DNA of 64,000 nucleotides from Sandaracinus sp. (GCA_020633125.1 JACKEH010000016.1:1-64000); one strand, 5' to 3'. Numbered from the stretch's first letter, positions 1 through 7,931 are shown. Program-made: numbers and translations. Notes: a model not told the origin generated them from the sequence alone.

Positions 1-35
1 GAAGCCGAGCACCGCAGCCCTGCACACCGCACAAA

Positions 36-66
36 GCGAAGCCCCGGAGGTGGGCCGGGGCTTCGC
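36..66 (-). terminator. Intrinsic-terminator-like hairpin
   Basis: A perfect 12-bp stem (36-47 against 55-66) encloses a 7-base loop. It lies downstream of the minus-strand photolyase gene that ends at 207. Read on the minus strand, the stem is followed by a short T-rich stretch (TTTGTG), which favours termination of that gene. It could also serve a plus-strand gene outside the window. Nothing else was recognised in bases 1-206. Confidence 0.55.
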
Positions 67-206
67 AGGAAGGTCGTCGCGGCGGCTTGGGTGGGCACGC
101 ATTGTTGGGTACCGCCGCGACGCCCCCGAACTCTGCGACCGTCGTCTAAGTTCCGCAAGACCTAACCTACACAAAACCTATACAAGCGTACGCGAGGCCC
201 CGGACG

Positions 207-1796
207 TCACGCGTCGTCGTCGGCGAATTCTCCATAAGATTCGGATGGTTCCCAAGCCTCGCGCAGGGCCTGCGCGCGCGTGCGAATTTCGTCTCGGTGC
301 CCCTCGTCCCAGCGATCCCAGGTCCCGAAGAGCGCTCGAACCCGTGGGTTTCGCTCCAGCCGCTCGCGGTGTTTCGCCAGGAAGTCCCAATAGAGCGCGT
401 TGAAGGGGCACGCCTCGTCGCCGACGCGTTGCTTCACGTCGTAGCGGCACTCGCGACAGTGGTCGCTCATGCGATGCACGTAGGCGCCACTCGCCGCGTA
501 GGGCTTCGTCGTGAAGGTCGGATCGGCGTAGAGCGCCATGCCGTGCACGTTCGGCAGCTCGACCCATTCGTAGGCGTCGACGAAGCCCGCCCAGAACCAA
601 TGGCTGAGCTCGAGCGGGTCCACGCCGTAGAGCAGCCCGAGGTTGCCGAGCACCATCAGCCGCTGGATGTGGTGCGCGTAGCCCGTGTCGCGCACCTGAC
701 CCACCGCCGAACGCACACACCGCAGGTCGGTGGTCTCGGGCTCCCAATAGAACGTCGGTAGCCGACGTTTGCCGCCGAGCTCGTTGGCCTCGCGCATCGT
801 GGGCATGCGCGCCCAATAGACGGCGCGCATGAACTCGCGCCATCCCGCGACCTGACGCACGAAGCCCTCACACGACGCGATCGGCATCGCGCCGCGGTCG
901 TACGCCGCGAGCGCGGCCTCCACCATCTCCTGCGGCGTGATCAACCCGAGGTTGAGCGGCACCGAGAGCAACGCGTGCCACATCCACGGCTCGTCCTCGA
1001 GCATCGCGTCTTGAAAGGGTCCGAAGTCCTTCGCGCAGTCGGTGAAGAAGTGCTCGAGCGCGCGTCGTGCGTCGTCGCGCGTCACCGGCCAATCGAAGCC
1101 CTCGACCGATCCCCACACGCGCGGAAAGTCGCGCGTCACGCGCCGCATCGTTCGCTCGGTGATCGCGTCGGGCGAAAAGCGCAGCCGCTTCGGCGGCCGC
1201 GTTCCTTTCGGCACGTTTCGGTTGTCGGCGTCGAAGGAGTATTTGCCGCCGACCGGTTTGCCGCCTTCCATCAGCCACCCGGTCTTCTGGCGCACGTGCG
1301 CGTAGAAGCGGTCTTGCCGCCATCGCTGCAGCTCGCCACGGCGAGGCTTCTGCGACGCGCACCACCGCGCGGCCTCCTCGCGCCCGAGCAAGAAGGGCCG
1401 CCCTTCCCCGCCGTCGTCGTGCAGGTGCAACGGCACGTCGAGCGTTCCGTCCTCGGCCGCGCGAACGAAGCGCAGATCCAAGGCGTGCTCGCGGGGACGC
1501 ATCGCGTGCAGCTCGGAGCTGCCGCGCGCCTCCACGTGACGGCGTATGCCTTCGAGGTAGCTCGGGGCGCGCAACACCGTGACGTCGAATCCGTCCCGCT
1601 CGAGCTCGGTCGCGAAGTGCCGCATCGCGGAGAGCACGAGCACGAGCTTCTTCGCATGCCACGGCAGCGCGGCCCCCTTCGCCTCGGACTCGATGAGCAC
1701 CACGGTTCCGGCGTCGGGCGACGAGGGTACGCACGGGTAAGCGCGGTTCAGATCCCAAGGGCCGACGAAGTAGGCGGGCGCACCGCGCGAGAGCAT
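207..1796 (-). CDS. Cryptochrome/photolyase-related protein, FeS-BCP (PhrB) type
   Basis: A 529-residue flavoprotein of the deoxyribodipyrimidine photolyase-related family (DPRP). Members known as FeS-BCPs, such as Agrobacterium PhrB, repair (6-4) photoproducts using FAD and light and carry a [4Fe-4S] cluster. Four cysteines with the PhrB-like arrangement are visible at C360, C447, C450 and C463 (one distant Cys, then C-x2-C-x12-C). The C-terminal region has the family's 'LMVLGNLGLLYG' and 'GYAHHIQRLM' type helices. The open frame extends to 1997, but family similarity begins at MLSRGAPAYFVGPWDLN, so the ATG at 1796 was chosen. The upstream extension is Arg/Ser-rich and unlike coding sequence. 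It is monocistronic, with a terminator-like hairpin downstream. Substrate preference (6-4 repair versus signalling) cannot be read from sequence alone. Confidence 0.9.
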   Translation of the reverse strand: MLSRGAPAYFVGPWDLNRAYPCVPSSPDAGTVVLIESEAKGAALPWHAKKLVLVLSAMRHFATELERDGFDVTVLRAPSYLEGIRRHVEARGSSELHAMRPREHALDLRFVRAAEDGTLDVPLHLHDDGGEGRPFLLGREEAARWCASQKPRRGELQRWRQDRFYAHVRQKTGWLMEGGKPVGGKYSFDADNRNVPKGTRPPKRLRFSPDAITERTMRRVTRDFPRVWGSVEGFDWPVTRDDARRALEHFFTDCAKDFGPFQDAMLEDEPWMWHALLSVPLNLGLITPQEMVEAALAAYDRGAMPIASCEGFVRQVAGWREFMRAVYWARMPTMREANELGGKRRLPTFYWEPETTDLRCVRSAVGQVRDTGYAHHIQRLMVLGNLGLLYGVDPLELSHWFWAGFVDAYEWVELPNVHGMALYADPTFTTKPYAASGAYVHRMSDHCRECRYDVKQRVGDEACPFNALYWDFLAKHRERLERNPRVRALFGTWDRWDEGHRDEIRTRAQALREAWEPSESYGEFADDDA

Positions 1797-1869
1797 CGGA
1801 GGGCTCTGTGGTCGAAGGCCCGTGAAGGAAAGCCCTCGTGCGTGAAGCGTGTCGGGACGTGCGGGACGT

Positions 1870-2229
1870 TCAAGCGTCGTCGGCGCGTGCGAGCACGAGC
1901 TCGGCGAGCAACGCGTGCACCCCGAGCGGCTCCGCGATGCGCAGCGCGACGTGCGGGTGCGCCGCCGCCGCCTCACGCGCCAGCACCGGAATGTCATCGG
2001 TCGCGTGGCGTCCGCGCGCGAGGAAGTAGGGCATCACGACCACCTCCGTCGCCCCACGCGCGACACACGCCGCGAACGCCTCGGCCACCGTCGGCGGCGC
2101 GAGCTCCATGTGCGCGACCTCGACGACGAGCTCGGGGCGACGGGCCGCGACCAACGCCGCAATCTGCGCGAGCAGCGCGTTCGCTTCCGCGCGACGAGAT
2201 CCGTGGTCGACCAGGAGCAGCGCCTTCAT
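1870..2229 (-). CDS. CbiX/SirB-like sirohydrochlorin chelatase family protein
   Basis: A 119-residue single-domain protein beginning MKALLLVDHGSRR, the signature start of the CbiX/SirB family. The family inserts Co2+ or Fe2+ into sirohydrochlorin in the cobalamin and siroheme pathways. The early histidine of 'VDHGS' is the usual metal-binding base. The second half has 'VVVMPYFLARGRH', which matches the conserved 'PyfL..G.H' metal-site strand. The short length fits CbiXS-type enzymes, which act as homodimers. The start ATG (2229) overlaps the stop of the upstream membrane-protein gene by four bases (ATGA), so the two are co-translated. No other tetrapyrrole genes are adjacent, so the metal and pathway remain unassigned. 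Confidence 0.8.
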   Translation of the reverse strand: MKALLLVDHGSRRAEANALLAQIAALVAARRPELVVEVAHMELAPPTVAEAFAACVARGATEVVVMPYFLARGRHATDDIPVLAREAAAAHPHVALRIAEPLGVHALLAELVLARADDA

Positions 2230-2675
2230 CGCCCCTCGTATAGCGCCAGCAGGCGATGCAGCCAGAGGGTGACGAGACCTCCGCGCGCACACCAGGCGGC
2301 GGTGCGGAGCCAGTTGGTGCCGACGAGGCGCGCGTGTGCTTCGGCGTCGAAGCCGCCGGCGAGACGAGCATGCGCGGGCACCGAGAGAAAGAACGTGACC
2401 CCCCACGCCAGCGCGACGAGCCCCAACCCGACCCATCGTTCGTGGCGGCTCGCGAACGAGACGTCCGTGCCGAGCAAAGCGAGCGCGGTGAGGGCCTCGA
2501 CCAGCATCAGAGGCACGACGATCCACGAGATGCGTTGGGTGTGAAGCGCCTCGTAACGCGCGAAGCCCGCCGCGCCCACCTGCGCGAAGAGCGGGTAGTG
2601 CACGAGCTGCACGAAGAGGATGACGGCGACCATCCCGTACGTGGAGACGACCTGAGCGAGCACCAGCGAGCGCAT
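2226..2675 (-). CDS. Four-helix integral membrane protein (DUF1772-like)
   Basis: A 149-residue protein with about four hydrophobic segments (roughly residues 5-30, 48-68, 80-102 and 122-145) separated by short polar loops. It carries 'HYPLF' and 'FDAEAHARLVGTNWLRTAAW', reminiscent of small DUF1772/anthrone-oxygenase-like membrane proteins. It starts at an ATG directly beside the 17-bp repeat array and overlaps the chelatase gene by four bases, so the pair forms an operon. Function is not known; a link with the chelatase is suggested only by coupling. Confidence 0.7.
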   Translation of the reverse strand: MRSLVLAQVVSTYGMVAVILFVQLVHYPLFAQVGAAGFARYEALHTQRISWIVVPLMLVEALTALALLGTDVSFASRHERWVGLGLVALAWGVTFFLSVPAHARLAGGFDAEAHARLVGTNWLRTAAWCARGGLVTLWLHRLLALYEGR

Positions 2676-2702
2676 CGCGCGGGGGGATGGGGTCGCCCCT
2701 CC

Positions 2703-2897
2703 ACCGAGAGAAGGCGTCCGCCGACAGAAGGCGTCCGCCGACAGAAGGCGTCCGCCGACAGAAGGCGTCCGCCGACAGAACGCGTCCGCCGACAGAACGC
2801 GTCCGCCGACAGAACGCGTCCGCCGAGAGAAGGCGTCCGCCGACAGAAGGCGTCCGCCGAGAGAAGGCGTCCGCCGAGAGAAGGCGTGCCGAGCAGA
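2703..2897. repeat. 17-bp tandem repeat array (about 11 units)
   Basis: The unit aaggcgtccgccgacag recurs exactly every 17 bases, starting at 2711, 2728, 2745 and so on to 2881. The last unit is degenerate, and a partial unit precedes 2711. Variants replace aagg with aacg (units at 2779-2813) and gacag with gagag. Each unit contains the short dyad GGCG-TC-CGCC. As 17 is not a multiple of three, all frames through it give a rotating translation, so it is non-coding. It fills the spacer between the divergent genes starting at 2675 and 2962. Confidence 0.9.
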
Positions 2898-2961
2898 GGC
2901 CGCCTCGAGGACCAGACCGAGTGCAGGGGCCGACTCCGTCGGAACCTGCTAACGAGCGGCC

Positions 2962-3300
2962 ATGCGTCGGTTGTCGCTCCTCCTCTTCGTCGCCTGCGGT
3001 CCCGCGCCGAGCGTGATGGACTACCACCGCAGCGCGCTCGACGAGATCGCGCCGGAAGCCATCGGGTGCACGGCGTACGAGGTGGAGGACACGAGCACGG
3101 AGGACCTCGTCACGGTCGGAGGTGACCCCGACACCCGACGCTACGTGGTGCGCGGCTGCGGACGCGAAGAGGCGTTCCTCTGCTACACGATGAACCGCAT
3201 GGACGCGTCCGAGTCACCGACCTGCCGCCCCCTCCGTCGTGGCGCACGAGGCGCGGCGACCGGCGGGGTGCACGTCGGCCCCTTCCGCGTCGCGGACTGA
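2962..3300 (+). CDS. Small predicted lipoprotein
   Basis: A 112-residue protein. The N-terminus MRRLSLLLFVACG is a short lipoprotein signal with a lipobox (LFVAC), so the mature protein would begin at Cys12. The mature part has several further cysteines (for example 'YVVRGCGREEAFLCY'), which suggests disulfides in the periplasm or on the surface. It is preceded by the 17-bp repeat array and is divergent from the membrane-protein/chelatase pair. It is not recognised as a named family; similar short lipoproteins with a central 'GCG' are common in myxobacteria. Confidence 0.7.
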   Translation: MRRLSLLLFVACGPAPSVMDYHRSALDEIAPEAIGCTAYEVEDTSTEDLVTVGGDPDTRRYVVRGCGREEAFLCYTMNRMDASESPTCRPLRRGARGAATGGVHVGPFRVAD

Positions 3301-3318
3301 GCTCCGTCGGAAACGAAA

Positions 3319-3342
3319 AAGCGCGACCCGAGAGCCGCGCTT
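3319..3342. terminator. Bidirectional terminator-like hairpin
   Basis: A 7-bp stem (AAGCGCG at 3319-3325 against CGCGCTT at 3336-3342) is flanked by A-rich sequence on the left and TTCTTC on the right. It lies between the convergent genes ending at 3300 and 3360, the placement and flanks expected of a shared terminator. Confidence 0.6.
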
Positions 3343-3359
3343 CTTCGTACGTGAGGCGA

Positions 3360-5261
3360 TCAGCGACGACGCGAGCGCTCGCGACGCGCGCGCGCGACGG
3401 CCGCGACCTCGTCGACGATGCGACCCGTGAAGGGCTCCGCGATCGGTCGGCCCGTCTCGACGAGGATCGTGATCGCCTGCGCGGGCGTGAGGCCCGGGTT
3501 CACCGCGTAGAGCTTCGCCGCCGCGTTGGCCGCGTTCGGCGAGGCCATGCTCGTGCCCGAGAGCGGCACCGTGCTTCCGTCGGGAATGAGGCTCGGCACC
3601 TCGACGCCGAAGTCGAAGAGGCGGACGCGCTCCGCGTTCGAGTTCGTGAAGGTCGCCCACGCGCCGTAGCGATCGACGGCGCCGATGACGAGCACGTTGT
3701 CGGCCTGCAGGTTCGCCGGGACGTCGCCGTATTCCGCGACGTCACGGTTCGAGTTGCCCGCCGCGACGACGAAGAGCGTGTTCGGGCAGGCCGCGAAGAC
3801 CTGACGCCACGTCTCGCCGCGATGCGCCTGAATCTCCGCCGCGCGCGCCATGACCGCCGCGTCGTCCGCGTAACGATCACGCTCGTGGCGGAGCTGACCG
3901 GCGACGTAGTCCTCGCCGAAGCCGAGGCTCGCGTTCACGACCTTGATCTCGTGCGCGTTGATGAACGCCGCGATCTGCTCGACGTTCGTCCGCTCGGCCG
4001 CGAGCTCCTCGTCCGTCGGACCGCGGTGGTGGTAGAGGCGCGCCTCGCCCGCCCACGACGAGCGGAAGATCGCCATCTTCGCCTGCGGCAGCCCCGCGAG
4101 CAGGATGCCCGCGACGTGCGTGCCGTGCGCCCACTCGCCGACCGCGTCGAGGTTGCGCTCGAGCGCTTCGAGCTGATCGGGGTCGGTCACGCTGCGCATG
4201 AGCGCGAGCACGCGCTGCGCGGCCTCCGAGGACGCGAGACCCGCGCGTAGATCCATGATGCCCTGGAGGAAAGGCGCGTACTCCTGGAGCACCTCGGCTC
4301 CGGGATCGAAGAGCAACGCCTCGTGGTCGTAGTCGCCGACGTCCTGCGCGACGCCGTGCACGTCGTCGACGAGCCCGTTGCCGTCGTCGTCTTGATCGTT
4401 GGCTTGCTCGTTCGGGTTCGAAAAGAGCTGACGCTCGAAGAGCGCGGGGTTCGTGCCCACGTCCCACACCGCGACGCGCACCTCGCGCGCGTCGCGTGCG
4501 CGCGTCAGGTCGACGGTCGGAAAGGTGTACGCACGCAGCGCCGGCTGCGCGTCGTGCTCGGCCCGCACCACGTCGGCCGCCGCGAGGAAGAGCGCCCGGT
4601 TCTCGATGATGCCGGGGAGGATCTGCTCGTAGAAGAGCGCGCCGCTCGCGGTGTCGAGCGACACGAGCTGACGGTGAATCTGACCGAGCTGCGCGCTCGC
4701 CTGCTCCGTGGTCTGGAAGAGCTGGAAGATCACGGTGCTCGCACCGAATCGCGTGCGCGGCTGCTCGCGGAAGACGGCGGCGACGGCGTCCTTCGCGGCG
4801 GTCTCGTCGTCGGCGTGACGACGGCGCGCGATCTCCGCGAGGTAGGTGTTGCCCGCGAACGCGCTGTTGCGGTTCGCGGCCTTCTCGCGCACGAGCCGGA
4901 TGATCTTCTCGGCACGATCGAGGTCGCCGCCAGCGAGCGAAACGGCCGCGAGATCGAAGAGACGCTCGATGGCCTTGCCCGTGAGCGCGGGTGCTTCCGC
5001 GGGCGAGGCGAGCCAGCTCGCGAGCGCTTCCGGTGTCGTGCCCGGCTGCACCTCCATCAGCTTGGTGAAGGCTTGCTCGCCGACGTAGTCGCGCAGCGCA
5101 ACGCCCGTCATCGACTCCCACGGATCGGCGGGCGCCTCCGGCTCGGGCGGCGGCGCGGGCGCGGCGGGCGGAGGCTCGGGCTCCGCGACGACGGGCGCGG
5201 GCGTGGGGCTGCCGCCGCACGCGAGCGCGAGGAGCAGCGAGAAGGAGAGCAGACGCTTCAT
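3360..5261 (-). CDS. Subtilisin-like (S8) serine protease, predicted lipoprotein
   Basis: A 633-residue protein. It starts MKRLLSFSLLLALACGG (lipobox LALAC, lipidated Cys15), followed by a Pro/Ala/Glu-rich linker to about residue 46. Residues 50-260 form a helical region of unknown role. The S8 catalytic domain follows. The Asp is D267 in 'VAVWDVGTN', the His is H379 in 'HGTHVAGI', the oxyanion Asn is N503 in 'VVAAGNSN', and the Ser is S571 in 'SGTSMASP'. An acidic stretch 'NDQDDDGNGLVDD' (about 288-300) looks like a calcium-binding loop. The 112-residue gap between Asp and His is larger than in classic subtilisins. The substrate is not evident. It faces a convergent lipoprotein gene and lies downstream of an MBL-fold gene on the same strand. 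Confidence 0.9.
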   Translation of the reverse strand: MKRLLSFSLLLALACGGSPTPAPVVAEPEPPPAAPAPPPEPEAPADPWESMTGVALRDYVGEQAFTKLMEVQPGTTPEALASWLASPAEAPALTGKAIERLFDLAAVSLAGGDLDRAEKIIRLVREKAANRNSAFAGNTYLAEIARRRHADDETAAKDAVAAVFREQPRTRFGASTVIFQLFQTTEQASAQLGQIHRQLVSLDTASGALFYEQILPGIIENRALFLAAADVVRAEHDAQPALRAYTFPTVDLTRARDAREVRVAVWDVGTNPALFERQLFSNPNEQANDQDDDGNGLVDDVHGVAQDVGDYDHEALLFDPGAEVLQEYAPFLQGIMDLRAGLASSEAAQRVLALMRSVTDPDQLEALERNLDAVGEWAHGTHVAGILLAGLPQAKMAIFRSSWAGEARLYHHRGPTDEELAAERTNVEQIAAFINAHEIKVVNASLGFGEDYVAGQLRHERDRYADDAAVMARAAEIQAHRGETWRQVFAACPNTLFVVAAGNSNRDVAEYGDVPANLQADNVLVIGAVDRYGAWATFTNSNAERVRLFDFGVEVPSLIPDGSTVPLSGTSMASPNAANAAAKLYAVNPGLTPAQAITILVETGRPIAEPFTGRIVDEVAAVARARRERSRRR

Positions 5262-5384
5262 GGCGCGGGACGGTAGGCCCGAGCGGACGCGGAGTTCAAC
5301 TCGGGCCGAGGCTCTTTCGAACGAAGCGCCTCACGACGACGAAAAGCGAGTCGCGAAGCGCCACACCACCTCCGAAACGCGCCG

Positions 5385-6248
5385 TCACACCGAGAGGCGT
5401 ACCGGCGCGTCCCACTCCTGGCCCGGCCCGAAGCGGCCCTTGTCGTCTTTGCTCACACGCGCCATCGCGACGCTCGGGTCGTGCGTGAAGAAGAGTCGAC
5501 CACCACGCGCGTGAAGGTCTTCGAGCAAGACCGACTTCTCTTCGATGAGCTTCTCCGGGAAACGGTCGTAGCCCATCGTGATCGGCAGGTGCATCCAGGG
5601 GCGACCGGGGATCAAATCCCCCGCAAAGACGATGGGACCGTCGTCGCTCGCGACCTCCGGAAGGAGCAGCCCCGGCGTGTGGCCCTCGGAGAGGTGAAGT
5701 CGCCAACCGTCGCCGAGCGTCTCGGATCGGTCGCCCTTCACGATCTCGAGTCGACCCGTGGCTTCGAGCAGGCCCGGCAGCTCCGGGATGAAGCTCGCGC
5801 GGTCCCGGGCGTGCGGATGATTCGCGCGCTCCCACGCGTCGGCGCCCACGACGTAGCGCGCTCTCGGAAAGACGAGCTGCGGCGCCTGACCTTCGGCGTA
5901 CGCCGTGAGCAGACCGCCCGCGTGATCGAAGTGCAGATGGGTCAGCACGATCACGTCGACGTCGTCCGGCGCGACGCCGAGCGCGGCCAAGCTCTCGAGC
6001 AACACGTGATGGCTCTCGACCACGCCGAAGCGGTCGCGCATCGCCGGCGCGAAGAAGGCCCCGATGCCTGCCTCGACGAGCACCCGACGTGAGGGCTCTT
6101 CGACGAGCATCGCGCGGCAAGCGAGGGGAATTCGGTTTCGCTCGTCGGGCGCGATCCACCGCTCCCACAGAGGGCGCGGCGCGTTGCCGAACATCGCGCC
6201 ACCGTCGAGGCGCTGCGAGTTGCCGAGCACGGCGCTCACGGTCGTCAT
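5385..6248 (-). CDS. MBL-fold metallo-hydrolase
   Basis: A 287-residue metallo-beta-lactamase-fold enzyme. The metal-binding motif 'LTHLHFDHAGG' (HxHxDH) lies around residue 100. Further ligands are likely in 'SEGHTPGLLL' and in 'FAGDLIPGRPWMHLP', and a C-terminal 'FFTHDPS' supplies the last histidine. The order matches the lactonase/hydrolase branch that uses two metal ions. The open frame extends upstream to 6308, but MTTVSAVLGNSQRLDGGAMFGN at 6248 is the family-like start. The substrate is unknown; resemblance to AHL lactonase-like enzymes is only at fold level. Confidence 0.85.
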   Translation of the reverse strand: MTTVSAVLGNSQRLDGGAMFGNAPRPLWERWIAPDERNRIPLACRAMLVEEPSRRVLVEAGIGAFFAPAMRDRFGVVESHHVLLESLAALGVAPDDVDVIVLTHLHFDHAGGLLTAYAEGQAPQLVFPRARYVVGADAWERANHPHARDRASFIPELPGLLEATGRLEIVKGDRSETLGDGWRLHLSEGHTPGLLLPEVASDDGPIVFAGDLIPGRPWMHLPITMGYDRFPEKLIEEKSVLLEDLHARGGRLFFTHDPSVAMARVSKDDKGRFGPGQEWDAPVRLSV

Positions 6249-6360
6249 GCGCGACACGCTAACAGGTCGCGCGGTTTCTCCGTCTCGCGACGGTGCGTTG
6301 CGTCCCAACCACCGGGTCGGACAGGGCCCGACCGCCTCGTTCTGCTAAACTCCGACGCAG

Positions 6361-7023
6361 ATGAAGACGGCGTACGAGGCGGTCGTGATCCGCGAAGTGC
6401 TCGAAGGAATGATCGCCCCCGACGTCGCCGCCGCCGTGCTCTTCGCCGCGCTCGACAAAGCGGGCGACGAGCCGGTCGGGCACGCCGAGTGGAGTCGTTT
6501 CGCCGCGGGCCCTCTGCGTGAGGCGCTGCATCTGCGGCTCGGCGAAGACGTCGCCGAAGAGGTGGCTTCGCAGGTGCGCGCGATCTTGGGTACGCCGCCC
6601 CCGCCACGCCCACGTCGCTCCGACTTCCCCACCGCGCCCTTCCCGACCGGCTTCGGGCCCACGCGCGTCCTCGTGCTCGCTCGCTCGGGCCAGCTCGCGC
6701 GGCGCCTCAAGGCCGCGCTCGGCCCCGCCGTGGTGCCGATGGTCCTCGGCGACATCGAGCGCATTCACACGTTCTCGCTGGAGTTCCAGCCGAACCTCGT
6801 CGTCGTGGACCTCACCGACGCGCCCGAGCGTCTGGGTGAGCTGCCGACCTTCGCGCAGCGCATCCAAGGCGAGGTGCTCTTCTTGGTCTTCGACGAAGGC
6901 ACGCCCCTCGGCAAAGGCACGGCGAAGGCGCTCGAAGACGCCGGCCGACGCACGGCGATCGTCGATCGGAGGGAGGACGTGGGCCCCCTCGTCGATCTCG
7001 TTCGCGCGTCGCAACAGCGCTGA
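6361..7023 (+). CDS. Hypothetical protein with receiver-like C-terminal domain
   Basis: A 220-residue protein. Residues 1-75 are helical ('VVIREVLEGMIAPDVAAAVLFAAL'-type helices). A Pro/Arg-rich linker follows at about 76-98. Residues 103-215 alternate strand and helix ('RVLVLARSGQLARRLKAAL', 'PNLVVVDLTDAPE', 'GEVLFLVFDEGT', 'RRTAIVDRREDV') and resemble a response-regulator receiver fold. The Asp in 'VVVDLTD' could correspond to the phospho-acceptor, but the N-terminal acidic pair is absent. It is probably a degenerate receiver. It lies just upstream of the ribosomal protein cluster, with 137 bases between. A TAAACT sequence sits 9 bases before the ATG. No function is assigned. Confidence 0.65.
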   Translation: MKTAYEAVVIREVLEGMIAPDVAAAVLFAALDKAGDEPVGHAEWSRFAAGPLREALHLRLGEDVAEEVASQVRAILGTPPPPRPRRSDFPTAPFPTGFGPTRVLVLARSGQLARRLKAALGPAVVPMVLGDIERIHTFSLEFQPNLVVVDLTDAPERLGELPTFAQRIQGEVLFLVFDEGTPLGKGTAKALEDAGRRTAIVDRREDVGPLVDLVRASQQR

Positions 7024-7030
7024 ATCGTTC

Positions 7031-7104
7031 GTGATCCAGGCGATTGGCCCCCTCTTTGGGACCCCCCTCGCCGACGACGAAGACCGTTTGTGGTCCCGGA
7101 TCAC
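7031..7104 (+). promoter_or_regulatory. Possible structured leader upstream of rpsN-rpmG-rpmB
   Basis: Two nested inverted repeats share a contiguous 3' side. GTGATCC (7031-7037) pairs with GGATCAC (7098-7104), and GGGACC (7058-7063) pairs with GGTCCC (7092-7097). They lie between the upstream hypothetical gene and rpsN. Closer to the start, GGGA (7147-7150) can pair with TCCC (7156-7159), leaving the Shine-Dalgarno AGGAA in the loop. Ribosomal protein operons are often autoregulated through leader RNA, so this could be a control element; it may also be chance pairing in GC-rich DNA. Confidence 0.35.
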
Positions 7105-7160
7105 TTGCATCGGCCCCGAGGATCCGTCAGGCTCGCGGCCCTTTTCGGGAAGGAATCCCC

Positions 7161-7466
7161 ATGGCCAGCAAGGCAAAGATCGCTCAGAACGAGTATCGCA
7201 AGAAGATGACGGCGAAGTACGCCGGGCTTCGTGCCGAGCTGAAGGAGATCATCCGGAGCCCCAAGTCCTCCGACGAGGAGAAGATCGAGGCTCAGGAGAA
7301 GCTCCAGAAGCTCCCGCGCAACTCCACCCCCGTCCGCATCCGGAACCGCTGCGCGGTCACCGGTCGCCCGCGGGCCTACTACCGCAAGTTCGGCCTTTCG
7401 CGTATCGCACTGCGCGAGCTCGGACACCGCGGCGAGGTCCCCGGTCTCACGAAGAGCAGCTGGTGA
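7161..7466 (+). CDS. rpsN: 30S ribosomal protein S14, zinc-independent type
   Basis: A 101-residue S14, the small-subunit head protein that contacts 16S rRNA near S3 and S10. Length and the motif 'RNRCAVTGRPRAYYRKFGLSR' match the long, zinc-independent (C-minus) form of E. coli type rather than the 61-residue zinc-ribbon form; only one Cys is present. The ATG at 7161 follows an AGGAA Shine-Dalgarno element; the open frame upstream to 7044 is not conserved. It is first of three ribosomal genes, with rpmG beginning three bases after its stop. Confidence 0.95.
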   Translation: MASKAKIAQNEYRKKMTAKYAGLRAELKEIIRSPKSSDEEKIEAQEKLQKLPRNSTPVRIRNRCAVTGRPRAYYRKFGLSRIALRELGHRGEVPGLTKSSW

Positions 7467-7469
7467 GCC

Positions 7470-7637
7470 ATGCGTGACAAGATTCGACTCATCTCTTCGG
7501 CGGGTACGGGCTACACGTACTACACGACGAAGAACAAGCGCACGATGACGGGCAAGCTGAAGCTGCGGAAGTTCGATCCGCGCGCCGGCAAGCACGTCGA
7601 GTTCACCGAAGCGAAGATGCCCAGCTCCAAGAAGTGA
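7470..7637 (+). CDS. rpmG: 50S ribosomal protein L33, zinc-independent type
   Basis: A 55-residue L33. The sequence MRDKIRLISSAGTGYTYYTT followed by KNKR matches L33. The two CxxC pairs of the zinc-binding form are replaced (for example 'GTGYTYYTTKNKR'), so it belongs to the C-minus form. It starts three bases after the rpsN stop with no strong Shine-Dalgarno of its own, so translation is probably coupled. It sits at the E-site region of the large subunit in known ribosomes. Confidence 0.95.
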   Translation: MRDKIRLISSAGTGYTYYTTKNKRTMTGKLKLRKFDPRAGKHVEFTEAKMPSSKK

Positions 7638-7667
7638 GCTGAGGACTTCGAGAGTTCAGAGGACGTC

Positions 7668-7904
7668 ATGGCGAAGGTCTGCCAGGTCACCGGCAAGGGC
7701 GTGATGGTGGGACACAAGGTGTCTCACTCGAACCGCAAGGCGAAGGTTCGCAACCTGCCGAACATTCAGACGCACCGCTTTTGGGTGCCCTCCGAGAACC
7801 GTTGGGTTCGGCTTCGGCTGAGCACCGCGGCGATCAAGGACATCGACAAGCGCGGCATCGACACCGTGCTTCGTGAGCTTCGCGCCAAGGGCGTGCAGGC
7901 CTGA
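7668..7904 (+). CDS. rpmB: 50S ribosomal protein L28, zinc-independent type
   Basis: A 78-residue L28 starting MAKVCQVTGKGVMVGHKVSH with the family motifs 'NRKAKVRNLPNIQTHRFWV' and 'LRLSTAAIKDIDKRGID'. Only Cys5 is present, so the four-cysteine zinc ribbon is missing. AGAGGA precedes the ATG by about six bases. It ends the rpsN-rpmG-rpmB cluster and is followed by a hairpin. Confidence 0.95.
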   Translation: MAKVCQVTGKGVMVGHKVSHSNRKAKVRNLPNIQTHRFWVPSENRWVRLRLSTAAIKDIDKRGIDTVLRELRAKGVQA

Positions 7905-7931
7905 AGCTTCGGTTCGTCGAACCCCACTACT

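Noticed and set aside
2703..2897. CRISPR array
   Set aside because: Units are contiguous 17-bp repeats without unique spacers, and no cas genes are nearby.
6346..6351. TAAACT as a proven promoter for the gene at 6361
   Set aside because: No convincing -35 element is found at the right distance, so it is mentioned only as a possibility.
7024..7160. Zur operator upstream of rpsN
   Set aside because: No AT-rich palindrome of the Zur-box type was seen; the inverted repeats present are GC-rich.
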